Below are positions 42,741 through 54,200 of a DNA stretch of 64,000 bases, piece after piece (the first letter of the stretch is position 1; each line of letters begins with the position of its first letter). The DNA is taken from contig CP154956.1 of the NCBI GenBank assembly GCA_039621445.1, positions 46,419,291 through 46,483,290 on the forward strand. The letters are read 5' to 3'. The notes below the pieces were generated by a model. The model was not told where the DNA came from and searched no databases. It worked only from the letters and a program-made list of their open reading frames with translations. The DNA comes from Euglena gracilis. Taxonomy: Eukaryota > Euglenida > Euglenophyceae > Euglenales. A program made the translations under genes and the position numbers.

Positions 42741-44984
42741 AAAAAATGGTCATTTTCAGAAAACTGCAGGCACAATTGTGCCTGAGTTTTTGAGTTGGGT
42801 TGAAAATTCAGGGTCTTTTCTCGCCAATTCTGTAGGGCAAGGTATCAATAAAAATCCTTGGAATCGTGAAACTTCATACCAAAATAGTGTATCAGCCCAA
42901 TAACCACCTCTTTGCACAATAAAGTTCATTAAAAACTTTGGACTGTGTACAATGAAATTTACAAAACCCGAAAGGCTGAAAAAAAAAAGTGAGAACAGTT
43001 TAAGATTGCATAACCACAAACTAAAATGCCATTGGGGAATGGCAAATTTTTACGTATTTTGGCGATGACAAAAGCAGAATTTATTCAGAAGGCACAACGG
43101 TCAACAACATACTACATTATAATACTTCCTTCTTGTTTTGGGATAAATATTTGATTCTGAACGTGAAGCAATTTCAAATTTCATATTGGCACTATGTCTC
43201 CAATGCAGAAGTAGAAAGTACATTAAAACGCAACACACACTTTTTCCTTCACCTTCACCATGAAATGTGGTGCGAAATTGACATGCTTCAGGCACAATTG
43301 TGCCTGAATCTCTTTTTGCCATTGCACAGCTCGTCTGAATTGCCAAGTTTCAACAAACTTCAACCTGAATCATATTGGTTTCAAGGGTTATGGCTAATAG
43401 CAAAAAAAAAATGTGGTTGAATGTGTTTCCTGTGTGCTTGTGTGTTCCAGTTCCATTCCTTTCAGTGTTTTTGAGCGTAATATTTCATTTTCTCTGGAAA
43501 AAAAACTTCATCGAATTTGTAGCCAAGATGCGTCTTCTGAGAATCTTCTTCGGTCATCACCATAAAAAGTGACAATACACACAAAATATTACATCCACAA
43601 GCATCAATTTTATTGCGAAAAAAAAGGAAAAAAGCAAATTTACAAAAGGCAGAAAGTTTAACTATCATCACACACAACTGCAAAATGCTGACGTGCGCTC
43701 AACAAACGGACTCTTGAGATGGGTCATAAATAGCAACAGCAGAAAGTTCAGGCACAATTGTGCCTGGCGTTTTCTGAAAAAGAGGTGAAAATGCTGCCAC
43801 CATGATTTGAGTCAATGCATTCTTGAAGTGCGTTTCAGCAGGGATTCTATGTAATGATTGCGTGACGTTTACAAAGTTCTCAAAGTCACCAAACCCGGGG
43901 GATACTTTTCACAAATTCACTCTTACTGAACAACATATCAAACAATAATGGAGCAGAAAAAGATTCCAAAGGAAGGGTGAAAAGTACTCACAAAAAATAG
44001 TGTGGTTTGAGAAAAGTGACATAAAAAAAGGGATGAAACAGGCTTGTAAACGTCATGCAATCATAACATAAAATCCCGTTGAAGCACTTCAACAATACAT
44101 TGACTCAAATCATGGTGGCAGTATTTTCACCTCTTTTTCAGAAAACGTCAGGCACAATTGTGCCTGAACTTTCTGCGGTTGCTATTTTTGACCCATTTCA
44201 AGAAACCATTTGCTGGGCACAAGTTAGCATTTTAGATCTTAGTCGGACAAAAAATGGACAAAAGAAATGCAATTTTTTGTCAATAATAATCGTTTCCAAA
44301 GAGTGCCCATTCTACAGCATTTTTGCTGTTTGTCAGGCACATTTCACATTTGTTATTTGCTTCGCCCTTGCATTCTTCTTACACGTTTGTTCTAAGTTTC
44401 ATCATCCAGGGTCTCAATTGCACCAGACCCGGGGGATCTTTTCATACATTCACCCTTACTGGACAACATATCAACCAATAATGGATCAGAAAAAGATTCC
44501 GAAGGAAGGCTGAAAAATAGTCACAAAAAATGGCGTGGGTTGAGAAAAATGACATGAAAAAAGGGATGAAACAGGATGATGAAACTTAGAACAGACAGAT
44601 AAGAAGAATGCAAGAGCGAAGTAAAGAATAAATATACAACAAAAAAAAGGGTGACGCAGAGAAGGAGTCAGGCACATTTGTGCCTGACAAAAAGCAAAAG
44701 TGCTGTGGAATGGGCACTCTTTGAAAGTGATTATCATTGACAATTTTTTTTGTACTTTTTGTCCATTTTAGGCCGTCTAAGACAGATGTTTTGGAGGACG
44801 CGAAGCTGAATTAGGATCCACTATGCAGATCTGGGACTGTTGGAAATTTCGGATAAGAATATGTGGCCGCCGTGCAGATGTGGCCGCCGTCTGTGGTCTT
44901 CCGAACTAAAATCCTTTCGAAATAGGGGTAACATTACAGTTAAACATGGGGAACATAGCTGAAAGATGACACAAGAATAACACG

Positions 44985-45415
44985 GTCTCCTTTCTTTGTA
45001 GACCCCATGTTGCCTGTTGCACTTTGCAACGTTGCTGAGAATGCTCTAGGCGCTGCACCCACGGTCGAAGAGTTCTTTGATAGGCTCCAAAAATTGATGA
45101 GCACGAAGAAGAGGAACCACCAGATGTTGCCTTGGATGGTGATATTTTTGGGGAACCACCCTGTGGACCACTTGGGAGAGAAAAAAAATGCCAAACTCCA
45201 TTCGGGCAGCCTTGGAGTTTCAAGAAGTCCTGGCAACCAAATCTGTGGTTATCACCTCACTGGATGACTGGTTTGTGGCATTTGCCAAGTGGGTTTGGAC
45301 CCTGCTGCATTGGTCTCCAAAGAAGAATGTGGTCCCATTTTGGACCAGCGCACCGATTTTTGTCACGTGGCCAAAGTTTCCTTCTGCCAATGGTGCCCAT
45401 CAACCATAGGTGTAG
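44985..45415 (+). pseudogene. Degraded coding fragment, possibly gag of element C
   Basis: Two overlapping plus-strand frames look coding-like: an acidic stretch IDEHEEEEPPDVALDGDIFG at about 45095-45150, then ITSLDDWFVAFAKWVW near 45260. They need a frameshift to join. No family was recognised. Position upstream of the element C pol and on its strand suggests a gag remnant, but this is a guess. Confidence 0.25.
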
Positions 45416-46780
45416 GAACAATTTTTTCCCGGGGGGGGGGGGGGGGAGCCAAAAAATTTTAGTGGCACAACCAATGTATTTTTTTCTGTCCTCCTGGCTC
45501 CGAAGGGGCCGAGACCATGGGTCTTTTTAGTCTTGGACCCCCTCCCCCGGGGGGGGAGGTATGGTGGGTGGGTCCCTTGGACCCCCCTCCCCCCTCCCCG
45601 GGGGGGGGGGGGCTGGTGGGTATATCTTTTTTGGCGCCAAAGGCGCCGAAAATTTTGGAAAAGGGGCTGTTTTTGGCAATTTTTTTTGCCATTTTCGGGC
45701 AAATGTCGGTGGGTCCACCAGGACCCCTTCCCTCCCCCTGGGGGGGGCCCGGGTGGGTGGGTGCCGACTCCCTCCCCCCCTCTCCCCCCTGGTCTTAAAA
45801 AAACCCCTGGCTGAAACGCTAACGTCTCTTTGAAGTCCAAGGAGCCCAGGTACAGGGGGGAGGGGGGGGGTCCCGACCACCCCTGTTCACTTCCGAACTG
45901 AACTGGACATGTTGACTTCCCGGAGGAGGGTGGGTCCGGCGCCGAAATTTTTTTTGAAAAATGCCCTTTTCAGTGTTAGCACATTGTTCCGTTTTTCGGT
46001 TTTTTCCTGAAGTGACCAAGTACATCCATGCTCACGGGGGGGGGGGGGGGGCTCGGGCAGGGTTGACGTTTTTTTTTGTTTTTTTAAAAAAACAAAAAAA
46101 CATGTTTTTTAAAAAAAACGCAAAAAAAAACATGTTTTTTTTGAACAAGCAAAAATTAACCTTTTTCCTTGCGAAATCGCCATTTTTAAAGGAAAATTTT
46201 TTGGGTGTGGTTCAGGTCACGGGGGGGGGGGTCACGGGGGGGGTCACGGGGGAACACCACATTTTCGGTGGGCAAATTAGGAATCACCGAAAACGAATTT
46301 CGGGGGGGAAATCCTTCTTGGCTCCAAATTAGGAATCCCCCAACCTAAAATTGGTATTTTGACACCAAATTAGGCATCACCAGTCTAAATTTTGCAAAAT
46401 TTATGCCTCAAAATTAGGAATCTACCTGAATATTTTGTCAAATTAGGCATCACCGGCCAAGTTTTTTTCAAAAAAAACATGGCAAAAAATTTTCCCCCAA
46501 ACCCTCCATGACGTTTTTTTTGTTTTTTTTAAATGTTTTTTTTGTTTCACAAAAAACAAGCCGTCAACCTTGGTCTCGGGACCCCCCCTGTGCACTTCCG
46601 AAGTGAACTGAACAGGGGGGAGGGGGGGAGGGGGCTCTAGGCGGTAGACTGGGGGGGGGGTCCTGGGTGGTCGGCCGACTTGTCGGCCGACCACCCAATT
46701 GGTCGGCCGACTAGGCCTGGTCGGCAGCTAGTCGGCGAGACAGGGGGGGGGGGTCCTGGGTGGTCGGCGGCGGCCGACCA
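45416..46780. repeat. G-run rich region with iterated AAATTAGG and GGTCGGC motifs
   Basis: Many G8-G15 runs at 45428-46245. AAATTAGG(A/C)ATC recurs five times between 46278 and 46455. GTCCTGGGTGGTCGGC occurs twice, at 46660 and 46752, with local inverted repeats. Probably several poly-C-ended elements, nested or broken. No gene seen. Confidence 0.5.
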
Positions 46781-48057
46781 CCCACTCTAATGTAGTTACG
46801 GGCCAGTCTCGCCGACTTTTTATGAAGAAAATTGTATGCAAACCTCTGAATTCCTGTGGGCAAATCCGCCGTGGTCCAAATTGGAAAAGACATTGACAAA
46901 AATTGGTATGGACAGGGCCAAAGTGGTTCTTGTGACCCCTGACTGAAGTGGAGGTTCGAGCACAAATCGGAGAAGACTGTTGGACAGAATGACTGTGGAT
47001 CAGATCAGTGTGCCTGATGAAAAGGTATTCATGCGTGAAAAAGATCAAAGGGTCCTGCAAAAACCGCAATGGGGGACTTTGATTTCTGTTGTGGACGGCA
47101 CCCGCATTCGTGTGTCTGAGCTTGACCCAAGACTTTTGGCACACCTCCATCGCAGATGCAAAAATCTTGGTCTGTCTGATCTGAAAGCCATTCACAAACC
47201 AAAGGAGGTCTTTGTTTGAGCTGGATTCAACCTGGGATTTGGACTTGTTCATGGCTGAACTGACCCGTGAAGTGGACTCACAAATTTTCCAGATTGCCGA
47301 ATTGCTCCAAGATGTTTCAACCGTTGTTCGATAATTCGCCAATGGGGGAGAGTGGTCCACCAAGGCCAAACCTTCTTCCCCGTTTCCCGCCTGCCGAAAT
47401 GATTTCCAACAAATTGCATCCCTGTTCAACCCAAAGGAGCACACACATCTTCAAATGCAAGCAACCCAAAAGCAGTGGAAGGAATCTGACATTTTGCATG
47501 GCGAGCTCAATCAAGAATTGGAAAAGCTGGACGCAGAGCGCACAATCAAATCGATCCTACAAGAATTTTCTGACGTTTTTGGAGAATTGCCACCCCCTGG
47601 TACCTGCAAGGAACTGGTATCCATGGATCTGGAGCTAAAACCTTAATTTCAAGGTTCGACTATTCGTGAGAAATAATTTCCCATGCCGAAGCCTGATGTT
47701 TTGGAGATGGAAAGACAGGTTGAGGAACTTGTCAGCTCTGGATTGGTGGAAGAATTCAAGGGTTCAGATTTTACAAGATTCTGTTCTCGCTCATTCCTGG
47801 TGGAGAAGGACAAAGGCAAAGAAACCAAAATTGCGAAAACCAAACGACTTGTTGGTGATTACAGCAAGTTGAATTGCAAGACTGTCCCCCACGTTGGTTT
47901 CCTGCCGGACCTTGAAGCCACTGTTGAAGGCCTGGCCGCCCTGCGTTTCAAGTCAAAACTGGACATGCGCTCTGGATTCTGGCAGGTGGAGTTGGCTCTC
48001 AGAGCCCAGGAGTTGACCGCCTTTATTTTGCCAAATGGACGCGTGTACAAATGGACA

Positions 48058-48235
48058 TGTGGCTTTGATGATTGCGAGCGGTTTCCAACCTTCCACATCC
48101 AGTCCGTCCATATAATGGACATGGGTCTCACGCCCTAGTTTCCCACCACACGCTTTACACCTAGAAAAATAAACACGTTTCACAATTTAATGACCAAGAC
48201 TACACACCGGGAGGTGAAAGGTACCAAATACTAGG
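48058..48235. other. 178-bp insertion splitting reverse transcriptase of element C
   Basis: The normal gypsy reading from KWT to VMPFGLSNAP is restored only if 48058-48235 is removed. The inserted piece has stops in the pol frame. GT-AG removal would not restore the frame, so it is more likely an insertion than an intron. It contains the palindrome GTCCATATAATGGAC. Its origin is unknown. Confidence 0.65.
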
Positions 48236-50425
48236 GTGATGCCTTTTGGTTTGAGCAATGCCCCTGGAGTGTTCCAAGAGCTAATGAACAAAGTCATCGA
48301 TGATTTTCGACGCAGACCCAAAGCTAAGGAACTCCTGGAGCAAGGATGTGTGGTTGCCGCCTTCTTTGATGATGTTGGAATTGGAACCCACACGTTGGAA
48401 CAACACCATGAGATTTTGAGAGAGTTTTTCGAAGTCGCCCGACAAGATCACCTCAGAATCAAACTCAGCAAGTGTGAGTTCATGAAAGAAAGTCTGGAGT
48501 ACCTCGGATATCAACTGGAAAATGGCTGGTGGAAACCCTCGACAAAGAAAATTGAGGGTTTGCAGCGTGTTCAAGTGAAAGACCTCAAATCCCTTCAACG
48601 TTTCCTCGGTGCCCTCAACTTCTATCGCCGCCACATCCCAAGGTTCTCTTTCACCTCAGCCATCCTGACTGACCTGACCAAAAAGGGTGTTCCGTTCAAA
48701 TGGACAGATGAACATCAGTCTGCTTTTGAGACCTTGAAAGCCAAACTTGCCGATGTCCGAAATTTGGGAGTCCGAAACAGTGATGGAGAAATTCTGATTG
48801 TCAATGATGCCTCTGATATTGGTGGTGGTGCAAGCCTCTACCAATGGCAAAAGTTGAGCAAAGACAAATCTGAGTCATTTGGTGCTGTGACTGGAGTCAA
48901 CCGTGATGGAACCCTGAAACACTCCCACACCGAAAGCGAAGTTCTTGTACCGCTCGGTCATTTCAATTGGAAATGGTCACCCGCACACCAAAATTACGAT
49001 ACCTACGAACAAGAATTGCTTGGTGGGGTGTTGGGCATTGCGTCTCAACGCCGAATCCTCTCGCACCTGCCCATTGTCTTGCTGTGCGACCAAGCTGCCG
49101 TTTCGTACTTTGTTCGCGGGAACCCGCCTGAGAATGCCCGACTGAAACGCTGGTGGGTTTTCCTGTCCCAGTTCCGACTCCACATCCATCACATCCCTGG
49201 TGCCAAGAATGAACTCTGTGATATGCTCTCCCGTGACAACTTTTGTGAACTTTTCCAAGCTGACAGTGAGGACCTTGCCCGCCAAGCTTTCCAAAGAATG
49301 GACATCCAGCTTGATCTCAGAATGGAGGCTTTGGAACAAATGAAGGACCTTTGTGCCCAGGACTATCAAGAGGAGTATGCACAAGTTTGGGGGAGAATCC
49401 AACCTCACAGTGCAACCCTGATTGACGGAACCATGTTTTACCGCGACCAGAACAAATTGTGGAATGAAAAGAAGCTTGTTCTGCCAAAAGGAAAATTGCA
49501 CGACACAATTGTCTGGTGCCACACGATCAATGGACATCCTGGAATCGAAAGGACAACCTGGTTCCTGAAAAGCAATTTCCACGTTGACCTGACTCTGAAA
49601 GACCTGATGGAAGAAGTTCGGAAAATCATTTTGTCTTGCAGAATCTGTGCTGAAGCAAAACCGAACTCAGCCAAAGACCGAGGATTGGTAGGTGCGTTGC
49701 CGATCCCTTCGATGGTGAATGAAATTTTGTATGTTGATTTCATCTCGATGGATGAATATGCTGGCAAGGACTATATTTTGACAATTGTCTGTGGTTTGTC
49801 CCGCTTTGCCCAGTTCATCCCCTGCCGCAAACGGATCGATGCTGAAGGTGTTCTGGAACTTGTGTTCAGAGAGTGGATTCAGAAGTTCGGTCGCCCCAAA
49901 GAAATATTCAGTGACAACAATGTGCGTTTCGTTTCAGAAAAAGGATTTTGGCAATCCGCCCGGAAGGCAATGAAAGTGAAAGTCAATTTCTCAACCCCCC
50001 GAAGGCCAGAGAACAATGGTTTGTGCGAAAGGATGAATCGGAGAGTCGTACAAAACATGCGGTGTTTGATGGCAAGCCAAAAATCAAAGGATTGGATTCG
50101 CCTTGTTCCCCTGTGCACCTGGATGATGAACAACCAACTTCACTCATCAACCCAACTGTGCCCCGCTGAACTTTTCTTCGGCCGACCCGCCTGGCAACCT
50201 GACCTTGTCCCTGAGCCTGATGCCAACCCGAATGTCCAATCCTGGATCACCAACCAAATTTCTCTTCAAGAGTTCGCTGTCCAACGGCTGGAAGCTCTCA
50301 GAGAAAAGGCACTTCAGAGAAACAACCGTCCAACCGCCAACGGCCGTGGAAGAAAACAGTTTTCCCCTCTCGCCGGTTCGGTGACCGTGCGCGGAATGGG
50401 CTCCCCGGCAGGCCGAGTGGGGTAA
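48236..50425 (+). CDS. pol: Reverse transcriptase (C-part), RNase H and integrase of element C
   Basis: 729 open codons from the ATG at 48238. In order: MPFGLSNAPGVFQ, the polymerase site FFDD at residues 43-46 (a variant of YVDD), the connection segment (FLGALNFYRRHIP), RNase H starting near residue 180 (LIVNDASDIGGGASL), and the HHCC zinc region of integrase (INGHPGIERTTWF to CRICAEAK). Then comes the integrase core with its DDE residues in YVDFISMDEY, FSDNNVRF and ENNGLCERMNR. The end (LAGSVTVRGMGSPAGRVG) resembles a GPY/F-type tail. It is open throughout, but its 5' part is disrupted, so as it stands it is a fragment. Confidence 0.85.
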   Translation: MMPFGLSNAPGVFQELMNKVIDDFRRRPKAKELLEQGCVVAAFFDDVGIGTHTLEQHHEILREFFEVARQDHLRIKLSKCEFMKESLEYLGYQLENGWWKPSTKKIEGLQRVQVKDLKSLQRFLGALNFYRRHIPRFSFTSAILTDLTKKGVPFKWTDEHQSAFETLKAKLADVRNLGVRNSDGEILIVNDASDIGGGASLYQWQKLSKDKSESFGAVTGVNRDGTLKHSHTESEVLVPLGHFNWKWSPAHQNYDTYEQELLGGVLGIASQRRILSHLPIVLLCDQAAVSYFVRGNPPENARLKRWWVFLSQFRLHIHHIPGAKNELCDMLSRDNFCELFQADSEDLARQAFQRMDIQLDLRMEALEQMKDLCAQDYQEEYAQVWGRIQPHSATLIDGTMFYRDQNKLWNEKKLVLPKGKLHDTIVWCHTINGHPGIERTTWFLKSNFHVDLTLKDLMEEVRKIILSCRICAEAKPNSAKDRGLVGALPIPSMVNEILYVDFISMDEYAGKDYILTIVCGLSRFAQFIPCRKRIDAEGVLELVFREWIQKFGRPKEIFSDNNVRFVSEKGFWQSARKAMKVKVNFSTPRRPENNGLCERMNRRVVQNMRCLMASQKSKDWIRLVPLCTWMMNNQLHSSTQLCPAELFFGRPAWQPDLVPEPDANPNVQSWITNQISLQEFAVQRLEALREKALQRNNRPTANGRGRKQFSPLAGSVTVRGMGSPAGRVG

Positions 50426-50601
50426 ACAGTCACCCGGCGCTCCGGTAAAAATAGGCACACGCGCCCCAAAAATTCCCTTTTTTTGTGTGCCTTTCGGTCC
50501 CTGAATTCAGCCAGAACCTGGGTTCCGGCAGCCAAATAATTCAAAAATTGGGGGGGGGGACGGTATTTTTGGCCAACTCCTTGGGGGTGCCTCTAAAGCA
50601 G
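49221..50601 (+). repeat. Duplicated segment, first copy (integrase part of element C)
   Basis: 1,381 bp, repeated at 50940-52320 with a constant offset of 1,719 bp. Few substitutions were seen. It covers the end of RNase H, all of integrase and about 175 bp of 3' flank. Confidence 0.93.
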
Positions 50602-50939
50602 TAGGGGGGGGGGAGGAAAAGCCTGGTTCGAACTTAAAAAAAGGGCAGCGGGGAGGGGGGGCGGAAGCTTCACCTTGCTTCCCAGCGCCGCTTGCTCTTC
50701 CCTTTTTCGAATTTGATTTTTGATTGACCTTCCGGCTTGACTTTTCTTGGACAACTGTTTTCTTGAAATCAGATTGATATTTTGAAATTCCTTCCTTCAG
50801 CATGCACAATTTCTTGGATGAAACATTCGGAAAGAGAGAACCTGGGGGGGAAAAGTACAAAGGTAAAAAAAGTAGCGGAATGGGGCAGGAAATTCGCTAG
50901 TTCCGGTGCGCAGGCGCCAGGCCGCCTCCCGCCGCCCAC
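50602..50939. other. Spacer between the two copies of the duplication
   Basis: 338 bp of unrelated sequence with G-runs; no gene seen. Confidence 0.7.
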
Positions 50940-52144
50940 ATATGCTCTCCCGTGACAACTTTTGTGAACTTTTCCAAGATGACAGTGAGGACCTTGCCCG
51001 CCAAGCTTTCCAAATAATGGACATCCAGCTTGATCTCAGAATGCAGGCTTTGGAACAAATGAAGGACCTTTGTGCCCAGGACTATCAAGAGGAGTATGCA
51101 CAAGTTTGGGGGAGAATCCAACCTCACAGTGCAACCCTGATTGACGAAACCATGTTTTACCGCGACGAGAACACATTGTGGAATGAAAAGAAGCTTGTTC
51201 TGCCAAAAGGAAAATTGCACGACACAATTTTCTGGTGCCACACGATCAATGGACATCCTGGAATCGAAAGGACAACCTGGTTCCTGAAAAGCAATTTCCA
51301 CGTTGACCTGACTCTGAAAGACCTGATGGAAGAAGTTCGGAAAATCATTTTGTCTTGCAGAATCTGTGCTGAAGCAAAACCGAACTCAGCCAAAGACCGA
51401 GGATTGGTAGGTGCGTTGCCGATCCCTTCGATGGTGAATGAAATTTTGTATGTTGATTTCATCTCGATGGATGAATATGCTGGCAAGGACTATATTTTGA
51501 CAATTGTCTGTGGTTTGTCCCGCTTTGCCCAGTTCATCCCCTGCCGCAAACGGATCGATGCTGAAGGTGTTCTGGAACTTGTGTTCAGAGAGTGGATTCA
51601 GAAGTTCGGTCGCCCCAAAGAAATATTCAGTGACAACGATGTGCGTTTCGTTTCAGAAAAAGGATTTTGGCAATCCGCCCGGAAGGCAATGAAAGTGAAA
51701 GTCAATTTCTCAACCCCCTGAAGGCCTGAGAACAATGGTTTGTGCGAAAGGATGAATCGGAGAGTCGTACAAAACATGCGGTGTTTGATGGCAAGCCAAA
51801 AATCAAAGGATTGGATTCGCCTTGTTCCCCTGTGCACCTGGATGATGAACAACCAACTTCACTCATCAACCCAACTGTGCCCCGCTGAACTTTTCTTCGG
51901 CCGACCCGCCTGGCAACCTGACCTTGTCCCTGAGCCTGATGCCAACCCGAATGTCCAATCCTGGATCACCAACCAAATTTCTCTTCAAGAGTTCGCTGTC
52001 CAACGGCTGGAAGCTCTCAGAGAAAAGGCACTTCAGAGAAACAACCGTCCAACCGCCAACGGCCGTGGAAGGAAACAGTTTTCCCCTCTCGCCGGTTCGG
52101 TGACCGTGCGCGGAATGGGCTCCCCGGCAGGCCGAGTGGGGTAA
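50906..52144 (+). pseudogene. pol: Second, broken copy of element C integrase
   Basis: Repeats the RNase H end and integrase of 49221-50425. A TGA at 51719-51721 (CGA in the first copy) cuts the core domain just before the catalytic Glu, leaving pieces of 271 and 134 codons. The second aspartate region reads SDNDVRF instead of SDNNVRF. The first 12 codons come from the spacer. Confidence 0.88.
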
Positions 52145-52320
52145 ACAGTCACCCGGCGCTCCGGTAAAAATAGGCACACGCGCCCCAAAAATTCCCTTTT
52201 TTTTGTGCCTTTCGGTCCCTGAATTCAGCCAGAACCTGGGTTCCGGCAGCCAAATAATTCAAAAATTGGGGGGGGGGGACGGTGTTTTTGGCCAACTCCT
52301 TGGGGGTGCCTCTAAAGCAG
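50940..52320 (+). repeat. Duplicated segment, second copy
   Basis: Direct repeat of 49221-50601. Both copies end at CTCTAAAGCAG, after which the sequences differ. Confidence 0.93.
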
Positions 52321-52379
52321 GCTTCTTCGGCTCGCCTCACTTGCCCCGTGCCTGGCTTCCTTTGGATGGCTGGGGGGGG

Positions 52380-53225
52380 GGGGCGTGCCTCTGTCTCTCC
52401 CTTGCGCCTGCTCGGTTCTCCTGTGGCGCTCTGGGGGGGGGGTGCTCCTTGCGCCCTCTTCGGTTCTCGCTTGGCGCTCTGGGGCTTCGGTGGGTGTTGG
52501 CGCCCCTGGGGGGGGCGCTTTTTTTTTGGTCCGGGGGGGTCCGGGGGGCTTTTTTTTTTTCCCGGGGTGTCCCCCTGGGGTCTTCTGCCTTGGTGTGTGG
52601 GGGGTCTTTGGTCGTGCTCTCTGGGCCCTCCGGGGGGGGGGGTCTTTGGTTGGTGGCCTCTGGGCCCCCTGGGGGGTCCTGGCTCGGTTGGCTCTGCGCC
52701 CCCTGGGGGGGGTCATGGCTCGGTTGACTCTGTGGCCCCGGAGGGGGGGTCCTGGCTCGGTGGCCTTTTGGGGCCTCTCGGTGGCCCTCTGGGGGGCCTT
52801 GGCTCGCTGGTGCCCCCTGGGGGGGCTTTGGCTGTTCGGTGCCCCCTGGAGGGGGGCTGGCTTCGGTTCCCCCTGGGGGGGGTGGCTTCGGTTCCCCTTG
52901 GGGGGGCCTGGCTGGCTTCGGTTCCCCCTTGGGGGGGGTGGCTTCGGTTCCCCCTGGGGGGGTCCTGGCTGGCTTCGGTTCTCCCTGGGGGGCCTGGCTG
53001 GCTTCGGTTCCCCCTGGGGGGGGGGGTGGCTTCGGTTCCCCCTCGGGGGCCTGGCTGGCTTCGGTTCCCCCTGGGGGGGGGTGGCTTCGGTTCCCCCTGG
53101 GGGGCCTGGCTGGCTTCGGTTCCCCCTGGGGGGGGGATGGCTTTGGTTCCCCCTGGGGGTGCCTGGCTGGCTTCGGTTCCCCCTGGGGGGGGGGGGGTGG
53201 CTTGCCGGTGGCCCCCGTGGGCCGC
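52380..53225. repeat. GC-rich minisatellite
   Basis: G/T-rich plus strand. From 52855 to 53200 about 13 units of roughly 24-28 bp follow the form GGCTTCGGTTCCCCCTGGGG, some with an added CCTGGCTGGC. The 52380-52850 part is a looser relative. Long frames are open here because of base composition. Confidence 0.85.
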
Positions 53226-53299
53226 TGGCTTGTCTGTGTGGCCTCCGCTCCCCGCCCTCTCCCGGCCGTTGTCTTCCCTTGGCCGGCTGGGGGGGTCTG

Positions 53300-54200
53300 C
53301 TCTGCCCCTGGCTGCCGCCCGCCTCTGGCTTCAGGCCTCGGGCGCCAGCCTCCTCCTGCCTCCTCAGTATCCGTGTCAGAGTGAGGGACAGGGGCACATA
53401 CATCCGCTGCCATCCGTCGGCTCGCCTCCGACGGTGTAGTCTCCACATACCCAGCCTCCGCCAGCGTCTTGGTCCACTGCGCAGCAGGCAGCGGCAGAGA
53501 CTGGGCGTTGACTCTGCGCGCCCAGTCTCCGCCAGCATCTTGGTGATCTGCGCAGCAGGCACTCTGGCGAATCGGCAGGCAAGGAACGGCAGCAGCAGCA
53601 GCAGCCCCACAAATACACCCCCCGCTACCCAGTACGGTTTGACGCCAGGCTTTTCCAACCACCCCCGGGGCGGTGGGCTGGCATGGGTAGCCGTGGGTAG
53701 GGGAAAATGGGTGGCCTCCGGGTTGGGGCCGGAAAGGGCCGGGACTCACCAGGCCTGCGTTGGGGGGATTGAGGACGCAGACACCGGCGGTGGTGCCCTC
53801 TCGCCGCCTTGAGGCTGAGGACGGGTCCTGGAGGTGCAACGGGAAGGAGCCATGGGTGGCGAAGGCTCCATCGAGACAGGGGATGAACGGGGCGCACTGG
53901 GTATGGGGGTGCGCTGGCAGGAAATGGTGTGAGAGGAACGGGGACGGCGTGGCACAGGCCGGCGGCATGGGGGGGTGCCGGCCAGTACACACCGGGAAGG
54001 CAGCAGACGGAGGGGGCACCGCGTCCCCGCCTGCAGCAGGGAAATGGTTCGGAATGGGCACATACGGAGAATGGGTGAACATCGCAGAGGCAGCCACAGC
54101 CGCCTGGGGGGCAGCCACGGCAGCCTGGGGGGCAGCCACAGCAGCCTGGGGGCCGCCACAGCAGCCCGGAAGGGGGGGGGGGCAGGCTCCTATCCTGGTC
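53300..54200 (-). other. GC-rich region with a possible single-pass membrane segment
   Basis: On the minus strand, VAGGVFVGLLLLLPFLACRF (about 53630-53570) looks like one transmembrane helix. It is followed by two similar 11-12-residue words (AAQITKMLAETG and, in another frame, AAQWTKTLAEAG). A GCAGCCAC(A/G)GC repeat lies at 54090-54150. Frames cross the minisatellite and no family was recognised. It could be part of the 3' end of element B or a gene fragment. Confidence 0.25.

Larger units (their letters stand above)
41470..44781. mobile_element. TIR element of the CTTAG-CGGCC family, copy 3 (3.3 kb)
   Basis: Left end CTTAGACGGCCTAAAATGGA, right end its inverse TCCATTTTAGGCCGTCTAAG. The flanks are ACAGA at 41465-41469 and ACAGA at 44782-44786, an exact 5-bp duplication. 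The interior holds at least five copies of a palindrome AGGCACAATTGTGCCT (42769, 43290, 43750, 44152 and a variant near 44672) plus half sites. A CGCCGG-family element is nested at about 41920-42740. No transposase ORF was recognised. Confidence 0.8.
46981..50425 (+). pseudogene. pol: pol of gypsy-type retroelement C, broken
   Basis: Retrotransposon polyprotein. Upstream coding pieces lie at about 46990-47330 and 47455-47646 (ILQEFSDVFGELPPPGT, typical of the lead into gypsy reverse transcriptase). A TAA at 47644 and another just before 47683 interrupt the frame. 47683-48057 encodes the first part of reverse transcriptase (PKPDVLEMERQVEELVSSG). A 178-bp insertion follows, then the long open part from 48236. 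A stop also breaks the 47.33-kb frame. LTRs were not identified. The protein differs clearly from element B and lacks a chromodomain. Confidence 0.8.

Noticed and set aside
48058-48235. Spliceosomal intron in element C reverse transcriptase
   Set aside because: GT-AG removal leaves the reading one base out of frame; an insertion explains it better.
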